A stretch of 64,000 nt of DNA from JAUYQR01 sp050632395 (lineage in GTDB: Bacteria; Pseudomonadota; Alphaproteobacteria; Rhodobacterales; Rhodobacteraceae): NCBI RefSeq assembly GCF_050632395.1, contig NZ_CP192600.1:992001-1056000 (forward strand). Reading direction: 5' to 3'. The notes under the pieces are model-generated. The model searched no databases and had not been told where the DNA came from. It saw only the letters and a list, made by a program, of their open reading frames with translations. Shown here one piece after another: positions 25,229 to 34,626 of the stretch; position 1 is the first letter of the stretch; the number at the start of each line of letters is the position of its first letter. The position numbers and the translations under genes are program-made.

Positions 25229-25741
25229 ATGGTGCTAAATGAACAGTTCGCGACGATGCGTCGGTTGATTGAGCTCCGATACCTTGTGGGATTTCTAGGA
25301 GAGAAATCTCAGCGTGCCTGGTGGCCCACGTCCTTCTACGAAGCGTCAAGCATCCGGTTTCTCGAGCCGGTATTTTCGCGGTCAGCACCTCTCGCACAGT
25401 ACCATGGCGCAGTGGAGGCGGCACGTCGGTTCCACGACGAAAACTTGAGCGTGGGTTCGTTCCATCTTTTTCGGCTTCCAGAAGAGATCGAACAAGACCT
25501 CCATGAAATGGTGCGGGCACAGCCACTCGAGCACTTTGATCCCAGCTTGATCGTTGATCGGGCGACGGCTCTGAACGCTCTTTCCAACGTCGGCCATGGA
25601 ACGGCAAATGAGACTGTCGGGCCTGTGCTGGTTGGGAAGATCGACGAACTCCGCACCTCCGCTCTTTTGGATAAAATTGGCGCGATCTACCAGAGGGCGC
25701 TGTCATCCGACACGCACGCTCTTCCTTACATGGTCGCATGA
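25229..25741 (+). CDS. brxE: BREX-associated protein BrxE
   Basis: 170-residue BrxE-family protein, beginning MVLNEQFATMRRLIELRYLVGFLGEK and containing WWPTSFYEASS and FHLFRLPEEIEQDLHE. I recognise it as the small protein that opens some BREX operons; its biochemical role is not known. The ATG at 25229 has GGAGGA at 8 nt; the in-frame start at 25175 would add a tail without family similarity. The stop overlaps the brxA start by 4 nt, so it is translationally coupled to the system. Confidence 0.78.
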   Translation: MVLNEQFATMRRLIELRYLVGFLGEKSQRAWWPTSFYEASSIRFLEPVFSRSAPLAQYHGAVEAARRFHDENLSVGSFHLFRLPEEIEQDLHEMVRAQPLEHFDPSLIVDRATALNALSNVGHGTANETVGPVLVGKIDELRTSALLDKIGAIYQRALSSDTHALPYMVA

Positions 25742-26526
25742 TGGAAAGGGCGCCATACACAACTCAGTTGCAGGCAGGGCTTGGCCTTGTGAACGAGACG
25801 AGAGCTCTTCTCGAGTTATGGTCACCGGGCATGTCGGCGAGCAAGTTACATGACATTGCCCTCAAATCTGGGAGATTTCCGGAGATTACTGCGCGGCGCC
25901 TGCGAAACATTGTCTCAGAATGCTTCGCGCCGCGTTATCTGACGGAAGATGGCGGACCAGCACTGCATTTGAAGAAACTTTCCGCCGCACTCCCTGCATC
26001 AGAGCTCATTCAGCTCATGCTCGTTTTTACGAGCCGGGCGAGCCCTATTCTTGGCGACTTTATTCGCGATGTCTACTGGGTGCGTTACGCTGGCGGCTAC
26101 CAAGAGATCTCCAGCGAAGACGCACGGGTGTTCGTGGAGCGGGGAATTGACGATGGGAAGACATCGAAACGGTGGTCTGAATCGACGATCCGACGAGTGT
26201 CTGCATATCTAACCGGATGTTGTGCAGACTACGGTCTGCTTGAACGCGGGTTACGGTCAAGTCGTCGCATTCTTCCGTTTCGGATTTCAGCCACGACAAG
26301 CGCCTATCTTGCATATGAGCTCCATTTCCGAGGCATCGGCGACAATGCCGTCCTGACCCATGATGACTGGAAGCTCTTTGGGTTGGAGCGGGACGACGTA
26401 CTTGAAGAGATGAAGCGTCTCTCGCTGAAAGGCCTCGTCATCATCCAATCCGCGGGAGATGTCGTGCGGGTCGGCTGGAAGCAACACGACATGGAGGAGC
26501 TTTGCGATGTCCTCGCTAAGGGCTGA
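25738..26526 (+). CDS. brxA: BREX protein BrxA (DUF1819)
   Basis: 262-residue DUF1819 protein. The conserved segments YTTQLQAGLGLVNETRALLELW, LVFTSRASPILGDFIRDVYW and the C-terminal winged-helix-like part (LGLKGLVIIQSAGDVVRVGW) fit BrxA. BrxA is a small DNA-binding helical protein that is a constant member of type I BREX. Overlaps with brxE (4 nt) and brxB (20 nt) show tight coupling. Confidence 0.85.
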   Translation: MMERAPYTTQLQAGLGLVNETRALLELWSPGMSASKLHDIALKSGRFPEITARRLRNIVSECFAPRYLTEDGGPALHLKKLSAALPASELIQLMLVFTSRASPILGDFIRDVYWVRYAGGYQEISSEDARVFVERGIDDGKTSKRWSESTIRRVSAYLTGCCADYGLLERGLRSSRRILPFRISATTSAYLAYELHFRGIGDNAVLTHDDWKLFGLERDDVLEEMKRLSLKGLVIIQSAGDVVRVGWKQHDMEELCDVLAKG

Positions 26527-27082
26527 CTTTGACGAACTTCGTGAGAGGATTCGGCATGGCCGCGAGCTCGGGCATGCGAGCTTCGAGCCGATCTACTACC
26601 TCATCTTTTCTCCGGAGCAGATTTTGGAAGTTAAGCGGCAAACCCCGGCTTGGGAAGCAAAGCTGCACCAAGAGGGATGGGACGTCCACGTCTTCTCGGT
26701 GGCTGAAAATCTGTGGGAACTTCTGCAGGAAGACTCCTTCTGGTCACTGTGCGTCCAACAGGACAAAGCCTCACCGGGTGATTGGGCGCGAACGAACCTG
26801 TCGCTGGCCGACATTGTTGCGAATGGTGGCGGCTTATTGCGCAGGTTAGAAGGCGCTCTAAGGCCCCTGGAGGGCAACCCGAGTGCATTACTCTTGGTCA
26901 CAGACCTCGAGGCGCTGCATCCATTCCTCCGAATTGGCGCGATCGAAAGCCAACTCCAAGGCAAGTTTCATGTCCCAACAATCTTCCTCTATCCGGGAGT
27001 TCGCACAGGAAAAACACGCCTCAAGTTTCTCGGATTCTACCCCGAAGATGGCAATTACCGCTCTGTCCACGTTGGCGGCTAG
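26507..27082 (+). CDS. brxB: BREX protein BrxB (DUF1788)
   Basis: 191-residue DUF1788 protein. It begins MSSLRADFDELRERI and has the family's PIYYLIFSPEQILEVKRQTPAW segment, LLLVTDLEALHPFLRIGAIE and the C-terminal IFLYPGVRTGKTRLKFLGFY. The start at 26507 is chosen because GGAGG lies just upstream inside brxA; the longer frame from 26459 is a read-through of brxA. BrxB is part of the type I BREX core, with an unknown structural role. Confidence 0.88.
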   Translation: MSSLRADFDELRERIRHGRELGHASFEPIYYLIFSPEQILEVKRQTPAWEAKLHQEGWDVHVFSVAENLWELLQEDSFWSLCVQQDKASPGDWARTNLSLADIVANGGGLLRRLEGALRPLEGNPSALLLVTDLEALHPFLRIGAIESQLQGKFHVPTIFLYPGVRTGKTRLKFLGFYPEDGNYRSVHVGG

Positions 27083-27109
27083 AGGCAGAAAGGTTTCAGG
27101 GATACAAAA

Positions 27110-30100
27110 ATGAGCATTAGATCTCTCTTCGATCCGAGCAAGGACATCTACAGGACCATCGAGAAGGTCATTACATATGGCGCTGCTCAGGAAGATCGCC
27201 TGAAGTCGGAAATTTCTGAATACATTGTCACTGAAAGCATCGAGGAGCAGTTCAGACGGCTTCTCGATCGCATGCAGCTCGCAATGGAAGCGGGCGGTCA
27301 AAACGAAGTGGGTGTGTGGGTCTCAGGCTTTTATGGATCGGGCAAAAGCTCCTTCACGAAATATTTGGGTCTTGCATTCGATGACAAGCGCACGATTGAT
27401 GGAACTCCGTTCATCAAGTACCTACAAGACCGACTGCACAAGCCTCAAACCAAAGCCCTTCTGAATACAGTTGCGCAGCGATTCCCGGCGGCCGTTGTGA
27501 TGCTCGACCTGGCGAGTGAGATGCTGGCAGGCGCGACGATGGAGGAGGTTTCCACCGTCCTGTATTTTAAGGTGCTCCAGTGGGCCGGCTACTCCCGCAA
27601 CCTCAAGGTCGCGGCATTTGAGCGGATGGTCGAAAAGGATGAACGTACTGATGAGCTTCATCGACTGATCGCCGAAGCACTGCCAGGAGCGACATGGGAC
27701 CGCGTACAGAACAATCCTCTCGCAATTGATGGCCTGATCCCGAAGATTGCGCACGAGATGTATCCAGCGTTGTTCCCAGAAGCAAAAAGCTTCTCTTCGA
27801 GCACAGACGGATTCTTCCAGTTCGAAGATCAACGCGTTCAGGAAATGATCGACATTGTTCGTTCCAAGAGCGGCAAGCAAAACATCATCTTTATTGTCGA
27901 TGAAGTCGGTCAATATGTTGCCTCGCGCGACAACCTGATCCTCAACCTAGATGGTTTAGCTAAGAACCTAAAGCGTCTCGGAAATGGCAAAGTCTGGATC
28001 ATCTCAACGGCCCAGCAAACGCTTACCGAAGACGATCCGCGGGCCACACTCAACTCAGATAAGCTTTACAAGCTCAAGGATCGTTTTCCGATTCAGATCG
28101 ATCTGGAATCCAGTGATATCAAGGAAATCTGCTACAAGCGTCTGCTTGGAAAATCGCCCAGCGGTGAGGAGCAACTTGGGAAGCTGTTTGACGCACACGG
28201 TCAAGCTTTGCGACACAACACGAGGCTCCAAGACGCAAAATACTACGATGCTGACTTCAGCCGTCAGACGTTCATAAACCTCTACCCGTTTCTCCCCGCT
28301 CACTTTGACATTCTTCTCCACTTGCTCGGTGCACTGGCCAAGTCGACTGGCGGCATTGGCCTTCGATCGGCCATCAAGGTGGTCCAGGATGTTTTGAAGG
28401 GTGAAGGCGGAACAACCGCCATGGCAGATCAGCCGGTTGGCTGGCTTGCGACGACCGTTACGCTCTATGACGAACTTGAGAAGGACATTCGACGAGCTTT
28501 CCCGTCTGTACATCAGGCCGTCGGTAAGGTGCTCATCCGCTTCCCAGACGGCGCCTTGCACCAGGATATCGCAAAGTCAGTCGCGGTTCTCCAGATCCTC
28601 GGGAATTTGCCGGTCAGTGTGCAGAATGTCGCGAGCTTGATGCATCCCTCAATCACCTCAGCATCCCAACTCAACAAGGTGAAGGAAGCTGTTGATGAGA
28701 TGCTGGGAGACGTGCTGGTTCCGCTCGGAGAGAAGGACGGGAACCTTGTCTTCTTGAGTGAGAAACTTCGTGACATCGAGCAAGAACGCGGGGCCCTCGC
28801 GCTTCGCTCCGTCGATGTCCGGCGGATATTCAGCGACTCTGTACGTGAAGTGTTCGACCCTTTGCCAAGGGTCAGTCTTCACGGAACGTTGGCTGTTGCA
28901 TCTGGGATCAAGGTCCAATCTGGCAGCGCGGTGACAAGTCTGGCCGGAGATCAGAACACCGTCCAGACGGTCCTGGAGTTGGTTGCTGCCGCCGACTATG
29001 ATGCAGCGCGCAACAGGATGCTCGATGACTCTCGTAGCCGTACTGGGCGGAACATTATCGGTCTGCTTGCGCGCTCCAATCCGGAATTGGATGACCTAGC
29101 AAACGAAATCTATCGGTGCCAACGTATTGCCGAACTTCGTCGGAACGAACCCGACCAGGAGGTCCGCGACTACTGCTCTAGCCAAATGGACAGGGCGGTC
29201 AAGCTGGCCACGCAACTTCAAAGCAAAATCAAGCAAACACTGCAAGCTGGGTCGTTCGTCTTTCGTGGTCATGCGACAGCTGTGTCTGCTCTTGATCCCA
29301 ATCTACTGGATGCAGCCAAGAAGCTCCTTAATGAGGTGGCGACGCAGGTGTTCGATCGCTACGTCGAGGCTCCTGTACGTGCAGGTACCGATACTGCTGA
29401 GAAATTTCTGAAGGTGGCCAATCCCGCTGCGATAAGTAGCGGGATTGATCCGCTTGGCCTCGTTCAGACCACCTCCGGTCGAGCGTCATTCAAGACCGAC
29501 CACAAGGCGATGACAAGCATTCGAGACTACATCGACAAACGCGGCACTGTAGATGGGAAGCGGCTGCTCGACGACTTCAGTAGCGATCCTTTCGGATGGT
29601 CGCCCGACACGACCCGCTACATTCTTGCCGCCATGCTGATGGCCGGAGAGATTAAATTGAAGGTCTCCGGTCGAGAAGTGACCGCCGCTGGACAGCAGGC
29701 CATCGACGCGCTCAAGACAAACAATTCGTTCAAACAAATTGGCGTTTCTCTTCGGGACGAGCGTCCGTCCAATGAAACGCTTGGCCGCGCCGCAGACCGT
29801 CTGACGGAATTGATTGGCGACGTTGTCATTCCGCTTGAACAGGAGATCAGCAAGGCTGCAGCAAAGCATTTTCCTCGTTTTCAACACGACTACGGATCGC
29901 AGGGAGAGAAGCTAAGCGGTTTGGGGCTTGCTGGAAGCGACCGTGTCAGAGTGATGAACCAGGAGCTCGCGGACGTCCTGTTCACCGACGCGTCAGACGC
30001 ACCGCAGCGGCTGGGCGCGGAGACGTCAGCCCTCTTTGACAATCTCAAGTGGGCGCTTGAGGTGAAGCGTGCGCTGGACAATGGCCTTGATGGAACTCTG

Positions 30101-30736
30101 CGCGAACTCCAGTCTCATCGCCAAGATATCGAAGCGCTCCCTGATACAGGTGTACCAGGTGAACTGCGGAATGAACTCAGCGAAGACATGTCGGCACTCT
30201 CCGAGCGCCTAAAAACAGAGGACTTCTTCAAGCACAGCGCAGACTTCAGCTCGCTGCTTACACACGTCAAAGGCCGCGTCCGTGAGGCTGTGATCTCGCT
30301 TTCTGGCCAGCAAAAACAGCGCATCAAGGAAGGTGCGGAGGAGCTTCAGCGCGTGCCTGAATGGGGGGAGTTGACCCAGGAAGAGCGCGGCAGCGCCATT
30401 GGCCAGCTGGACGGTCTTGAACTGACGGCGACCCACGACCTTTCGGGCCTGCGCAAGCTGCTTGCCCGTGACTATGACATCAGCAGCACGATCGAGGATC
30501 TTCGGCGCTCGATCCAGCGACAGGGCCAGGAACGCATTCGACAGCGGATCGAGGACGAGCGCGCTGAGAAGGGCAAAAAGGGCCTGGCCAGGTTCGAGCA
30601 GGCGATTTCCGTGCCCACCAAAATGACATCGGCAGCGGACCTGGATGCGCTCATACTCAAACTGAACGAGATCAAAGCGCAGCTCGCGCTCTACGACGAA
30701 ATCGAAGTCTCATTCAGCTTCGGCAGTGAGGATTAG
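27110..30736 (+). CDS. brxC: BREX P-loop ATPase BrxC
   Basis: 1208-residue ATPase (former DUF499/PglY-like, BrxC branch). Walker A is GFYGSGKSSF (residues 73-82); Walker B-like NIIFIVDEVGQYVA lies near 260. The N-terminal MSIRSLFDPSKDIYRTIEKVI is typical of BrxC. The C-terminal half is long, helical and rich in Glu/Lys/Arg, with predicted coiled coils. BrxC is essential for BREX defence and thought to assemble with BrxB, PglX and PglZ. Length agrees with the family. Confidence 0.92.
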   Translation: MSIRSLFDPSKDIYRTIEKVITYGAAQEDRLKSEISEYIVTESIEEQFRRLLDRMQLAMEAGGQNEVGVWVSGFYGSGKSSFTKYLGLAFDDKRTIDGTPFIKYLQDRLHKPQTKALLNTVAQRFPAAVVMLDLASEMLAGATMEEVSTVLYFKVLQWAGYSRNLKVAAFERMVEKDERTDELHRLIAEALPGATWDRVQNNPLAIDGLIPKIAHEMYPALFPEAKSFSSSTDGFFQFEDQRVQEMIDIVRSKSGKQNIIFIVDEVGQYVASRDNLILNLDGLAKNLKRLGNGKVWIISTAQQTLTEDDPRATLNSDKLYKLKDRFPIQIDLESSDIKEICYKRLLGKSPSGEEQLGKLFDAHGQALRHNTRLQDAKYYDADFSRQTFINLYPFLPAHFDILLHLLGALAKSTGGIGLRSAIKVVQDVLKGEGGTTAMADQPVGWLATTVTLYDELEKDIRRAFPSVHQAVGKVLIRFPDGALHQDIAKSVAVLQILGNLPVSVQNVASLMHPSITSASQLNKVKEAVDEMLGDVLVPLGEKDGNLVFLSEKLRDIEQERGALALRSVDVRRIFSDSVREVFDPLPRVSLHGTLAVASGIKVQSGSAVTSLAGDQNTVQTVLELVAAADYDAARNRMLDDSRSRTGRNIIGLLARSNPELDDLANEIYRCQRIAELRRNEPDQEVRDYCSSQMDRAVKLATQLQSKIKQTLQAGSFVFRGHATAVSALDPNLLDAAKKLLNEVATQVFDRYVEAPVRAGTDTAEKFLKVANPAAISSGIDPLGLVQTTSGRASFKTDHKAMTSIRDYIDKRGTVDGKRLLDDFSSDPFGWSPDTTRYILAAMLMAGEIKLKVSGREVTAAGQQAIDALKTNNSFKQIGVSLRDERPSNETLGRAADRLTELIGDVVIPLEQEISKAAAKHFPRFQHDYGSQGEKLSGLGLAGSDRVRVMNQELADVLFTDASDAPQRLGAETSALFDNLKWALEVKRALDNGLDGTLRELQSHRQDIEALPDTGVPGELRNELSEDMSALSERLKTEDFFKHSADFSSLLTHVKGRVREAVISLSGQQKQRIKEGAEELQRVPEWGELTQEERGSAIGQLDGLELTATHDLSGLRKLLARDYDISSTIEDLRRSIQRQGQERIRQRIEDERAEKGKKGLARFEQAISVPTKMTSAADLDALILKLNEIKAQLALYDEIEVSFSFGSED

Positions 30737-30738
30737 AG

Positions 30739-33700
30739 ATGGCGTTTGATCAGTCCACCCGCAACCGCCTTCAACGCTTCGTCACCGACGCCCGCCGCAC
30801 GCTGGAAGAGGAATTCGCCCGTCAGCTCCAGAACGATTATGGGCTGGATCCGATTTCCGGCACGGCATCCCCGCTCGAAAACCTACGCCACATCAACGAC
30901 CAGCAACGCGAGACGGCGCGGATCCTGCGCGACACACTGGCCCACTACTGCGCCAGTGCGGACACCGACACAAAGGCTGGGCTCGACCGAATTGTGCGCG
31001 AACAGGCCTTCACCATTCTGAACCGCCTCGCGGCTCTCAGAATGGCCGAGGCCCGCGGGCTGCTCATGGAATCCGTCGGCAACGGCTACCAGGCCAAGGG
31101 TTTTCAGCTCTACGCCCGTCTGGCAGGCACCGGCCTGGGTGAAACCGGCGACGCCTATTGCGTCTATCTCCAGAGCGTCTTTGACGAGCTGTCCCAAGAC
31201 TTGCCCGGCCTCTTCGACCGCTTCTCACCCCAAGGCCGTTTGTTCCCGCGTGAGGCCGCGCTCATCCAGGTCCTCACCCTCATCAATCACGGTGAGATCG
31301 AACCGCTCTGGGCCGAGGATGAGACGATCGGCTGGATCTACCAATACTTCAACTCCAAGGAAGAACGCAAAGCGATGCGCGATGCGTCCCAGGCGCCGCG
31401 CAACAGCCGCGAGTTGGCGGTGCGCAACCAATTCTTCACCCCGCGCTATGTAGTGGAGTTCCTGGTCGACAACACGCTGGGGCGGCTCTGGTTCAACTGG
31501 ACGGGCGGGCAGACCGGCCTGCGCGACCGCTGCCAATACCTGCTGGTGAAACCGGACGAGAAGCCAGAACCCGCCAAACGCCTGCGCGACCCGCGCACGA
31601 TCAAGCTGCTCGATCCGGCCTGTGGGTCGATGCATTTCGGGCTCTATGCCTTTGATCTTTTCCTTGAGATTTATCGCGAGGCCTGGGCCTGGGAGCAGAC
31701 CCATGGCCCCGGTTGCCTGGATACTGAGACCGGCGGCAGCGGTGATCTGAAACCGCTCAGCCAGACCTATGCAGACCAGGACGCGTTCTTGCACGACGTG
31801 CCGCGGCTGATCATCGAGCACAACATCTATGGCGTCGATATCGACCCACGGGCGGCGCAGATCGCGTCCCTGGCGCTGTGGCTGCGGGCGCAGCGCGGCT
31901 GGCATCAGGCGGGCGTGAAGGCCAAGGATCGGCCCCGGGTGGGGCGTGGACATGTGGTGGCGGCCGTTGCCCCCCCGGCCGAGGTGGATCTGCGCAAGCG
32001 GTTCATGGAAGAGCTCGATCCCCTGGATGCAGAGCTGTTCGAGAAGACACTGTTCCTGCTCAAGGACCTGCCAGAGCTTGGGATGCTGCTAAAGGTTGAA
32101 AAGGAATTGCCTGTCCACGTGCGTGCTGTGTTTGGCGAGCATGGCGACCTCTTCCGCGAAGAGGACATGGCGCGGTGGCAAAAGGCTGAAGGTCGCTTGC
32201 GCGAAGCACTTACCGAGTTCGCGCGTGCTGCGCGGTCTACCTATCAGGGGCGGCTGTTTGCGGAGGACGCGCTTCAAGGACTACGGATGATCGACCTTTG
32301 CAGGGAATTGTTTGACGTAGTCGTAATGAATCCACCATACGGCGACACATCTCAGAATGCGCGATCTTATTTGCAAGTGGCTTACTCAGGTCAACCGAAT
32401 GATCTCTTTGGATGCTTCTTGGAACGAGCAATTGAAATGGGAGGAATGATTGGGTCCCTGACGTCAAGAACCTTCCTCTTCTTTTCATCTTTTGAAAAAC
32501 TTAGAACAGAACATCTCTTTGCTAAGAAGCGTGTTGGCGAAATTGCCGACCTTGGATTCGGCGTCCTAGATGATGCAATGGTTGAAACATGCGCGATGAC
32601 GCTCGGGCCGGAGGCTCATACGAACACCATAAGCACTTTCTTTCGACTAAACTCTGATCAGAACAAAACTGAGTCTCTGAAGTCGGAGATTGAATTAAAG
32701 CGGATTGGGCATCCGTCTGAAAGAGCCTTCGAGGTTGATCAGGACGTATTCGTCGCCATCGAAGGCGCCCCGATGCCCTATTGGCTCGGCCAAGAAATAC
32801 TGCATCATCTTAGATCCACTGAGCAAGTCTACCCAAGATTTGCAGATATACGTCTTGGCGCTGTTACTTCTGGGAATGACCAATATCTAAGGCTGCGTTG
32901 GGAAGTAAAACCAGAGCGTATAAATCCGACAGAAAAGTGGGCGCCTTATGCAAAAGGTGGTGAATACAGTAAATATTATGGCGATATACATCTTCTCATC
33001 GATTGGCGGGGAGATGGTCGGCATATTCTATTATCAGGTGGTTCAGCGGTTAGACTCCGTGAGATCGATCAATACATGAAGCCTGGACTTACGTATCCCT
33101 TGGTGACGGTAAAGGGAATGAATGTAAGGGTGCTTCCGGCAGGCTGCGTGTTTGACAACGGAAGCCCATCTATTTTTACCACAACCACAGAACAAACCCT
33201 AGCGATGCTTGCCATTATGAACAGCAAGGCCGCAGAATTATATGTGAAATGCTTTACGTCCAGTCGGCATTGGCAGGTTGGCTACGTACGAAAGGTTCCC
33301 TTTCCCAACGCGCAGCTTTCAAACCATACAGCAGAGTTGTCCGCCCTCGCGCTTCGGGCGGTTAACTTAGTACGGACCATCTATCGTGGGGTGGAACCTC
33401 GTGTCGAGTTCACGTTGCCTCTAGCGTTACATGGATTCCAAGGGATTGACTCAGTTAAATCCTTAGTGTCAAAGGCCGAAAAGAAGGTCACAACTGCGCG
33501 GAGTGAACTGGCGGCCATATCGACCCGGATTAACGAAATAGTTTACGACTGCTTTGACTTCGACAGTCGAGTTCGGGATGTGATTGAAGCGGAAATACCA
33601 GACATTGAAATTGATAGGGATCAGTTCTCTGACATCGATGTATCAAAGTTGGGCGTTGCAAGCGACATTGTCGACTGGCTATTTGGATGCGCAACTGGGC

Positions 33701-34626
33701 ATTGGAAATTTCAAGCTAGCTACAATCCTGCATTCGACTCGCTTGAAGATCCATTTCTTGCGATACATTTGACGCCTCCCGGCAGCGGCGCATCTGATAT
33801 TTCAAATGCTGTGTATGGGAAACAGGTCAATGATGAACACGGCAGGAGTCATCAAGAATGTAAAGTGCGCGAAATATTGGTCGATGATCCCGGTCATCCT
33901 TTGGATGCTGCAGGCCTCGTATCGTCACTGATCGAGGGGCTTTGGAAAGATGGTGACGCATCAGGCGCAGAGGAGGAGCTGTGTCGAAACTTGCGCCTCA
34001 GCTCACTTCGAGAGTACTACTCAAAGCCAGCAGCGTTTTTCGCAGCGCACATGCGAAAATACTCGCAAAGCCGCAGAGTAGCCCCGATCTATTGGCCGAT
34101 CTCAACCAATTCGGGCAGCTACACGCTCTGGCTCTACTACCCCCGCCTGACCGATCAGACCCTCTTCACGGCCGTCAACGACTTCATCGAGCCGAAGCTG
34201 AAGCAAGTCGACCGGGACGTCGCCGCCCTGCGCACGAAAGGCAGCGCCCGGTCCCGCGACGACGAGAAGAACTTTGAGGCCCTCCAGGCCCTCGAGCTCG
34301 AACTGATCGAACTGCGCGATACCCTGTTGGCCATCGCCCCGACCTATCGCCCCAACCATGATGACGGCGTCCAGATCACCGCCGCCCCGCTCTGGCAGTT
34401 GTTCCGCCACAAGCCCTGGCAGAAGATCCTGAAGGACACCTGGGCCCAGCTGGAAAAGGGTGACTACGACTGGGCCCACCTCGCCATGGCCTACTGGCCC
34501 GACCGCGTGCGCGAGAAGTGTGAGACCGACAAGTCCCTCGCCATCGCGCATGATCTGGAACACCTCTACGTCGAGCCAGAACCCAAACCCACAAAGGCCC
34601 GCGGCCGCAAAAAGGCCAGTGAATGA
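30739..34626 (+). CDS. pglX: BREX-1 adenine-specific DNA methyltransferase PglX (compositional mosaic)
   Basis: 1295-residue N6-adenine methyltransferase. The SAM motif LLDPACGSMHFG lies near 291-302 and the catalytic NPPYGDT near 529-535. PglX methylates a non-palindromic host site and marks self DNA. Residues about 1-515 and 1115-1295 are encoded by GC-rich sequence (for example 68% GC at 31561-31620 and 58% at 34261-34320), while the block between (about 32290-34085) is AT-rich (37% at 32641-32700). The AT-rich block covers NPPY and the expected target-recognition region. This suggests allele exchange by recombination within conserved flanks. The frame is intact throughout. Confidence 0.92.
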   Translation: MAFDQSTRNRLQRFVTDARRTLEEEFARQLQNDYGLDPISGTASPLENLRHINDQQRETARILRDTLAHYCASADTDTKAGLDRIVREQAFTILNRLAALRMAEARGLLMESVGNGYQAKGFQLYARLAGTGLGETGDAYCVYLQSVFDELSQDLPGLFDRFSPQGRLFPREAALIQVLTLINHGEIEPLWAEDETIGWIYQYFNSKEERKAMRDASQAPRNSRELAVRNQFFTPRYVVEFLVDNTLGRLWFNWTGGQTGLRDRCQYLLVKPDEKPEPAKRLRDPRTIKLLDPACGSMHFGLYAFDLFLEIYREAWAWEQTHGPGCLDTETGGSGDLKPLSQTYADQDAFLHDVPRLIIEHNIYGVDIDPRAAQIASLALWLRAQRGWHQAGVKAKDRPRVGRGHVVAAVAPPAEVDLRKRFMEELDPLDAELFEKTLFLLKDLPELGMLLKVEKELPVHVRAVFGEHGDLFREEDMARWQKAEGRLREALTEFARAARSTYQGRLFAEDALQGLRMIDLCRELFDVVVMNPPYGDTSQNARSYLQVAYSGQPNDLFGCFLERAIEMGGMIGSLTSRTFLFFSSFEKLRTEHLFAKKRVGEIADLGFGVLDDAMVETCAMTLGPEAHTNTISTFFRLNSDQNKTESLKSEIELKRIGHPSERAFEVDQDVFVAIEGAPMPYWLGQEILHHLRSTEQVYPRFADIRLGAVTSGNDQYLRLRWEVKPERINPTEKWAPYAKGGEYSKYYGDIHLLIDWRGDGRHILLSGGSAVRLREIDQYMKPGLTYPLVTVKGMNVRVLPAGCVFDNGSPSIFTTTTEQTLAMLAIMNSKAAELYVKCFTSSRHWQVGYVRKVPFPNAQLSNHTAELSALALRAVNLVRTIYRGVEPRVEFTLPLALHGFQGIDSVKSLVSKAEKKVTTARSELAAISTRINEIVYDCFDFDSRVRDVIEAEIPDIEIDRDQFSDIDVSKLGVASDIVDWLFGCATGHWKFQASYNPAFDSLEDPFLAIHLTPPGSGASDISNAVYGKQVNDEHGRSHQECKVREILVDDPGHPLDAAGLVSSLIEGLWKDGDASGAEEELCRNLRLSSLREYYSKPAAFFAAHMRKYSQSRRVAPIYWPISTNSGSYTLWLYYPRLTDQTLFTAVNDFIEPKLKQVDRDVAALRTKGSARSRDDEKNFEALQALELELIELRDTLLAIAPTYRPNHDDGVQITAAPLWQLFRHKPWQKILKDTWAQLEKGDYDWAHLAMAYWPDRVREKCETDKSLAIAHDLEHLYVEPEPKPTKARGRKKASE

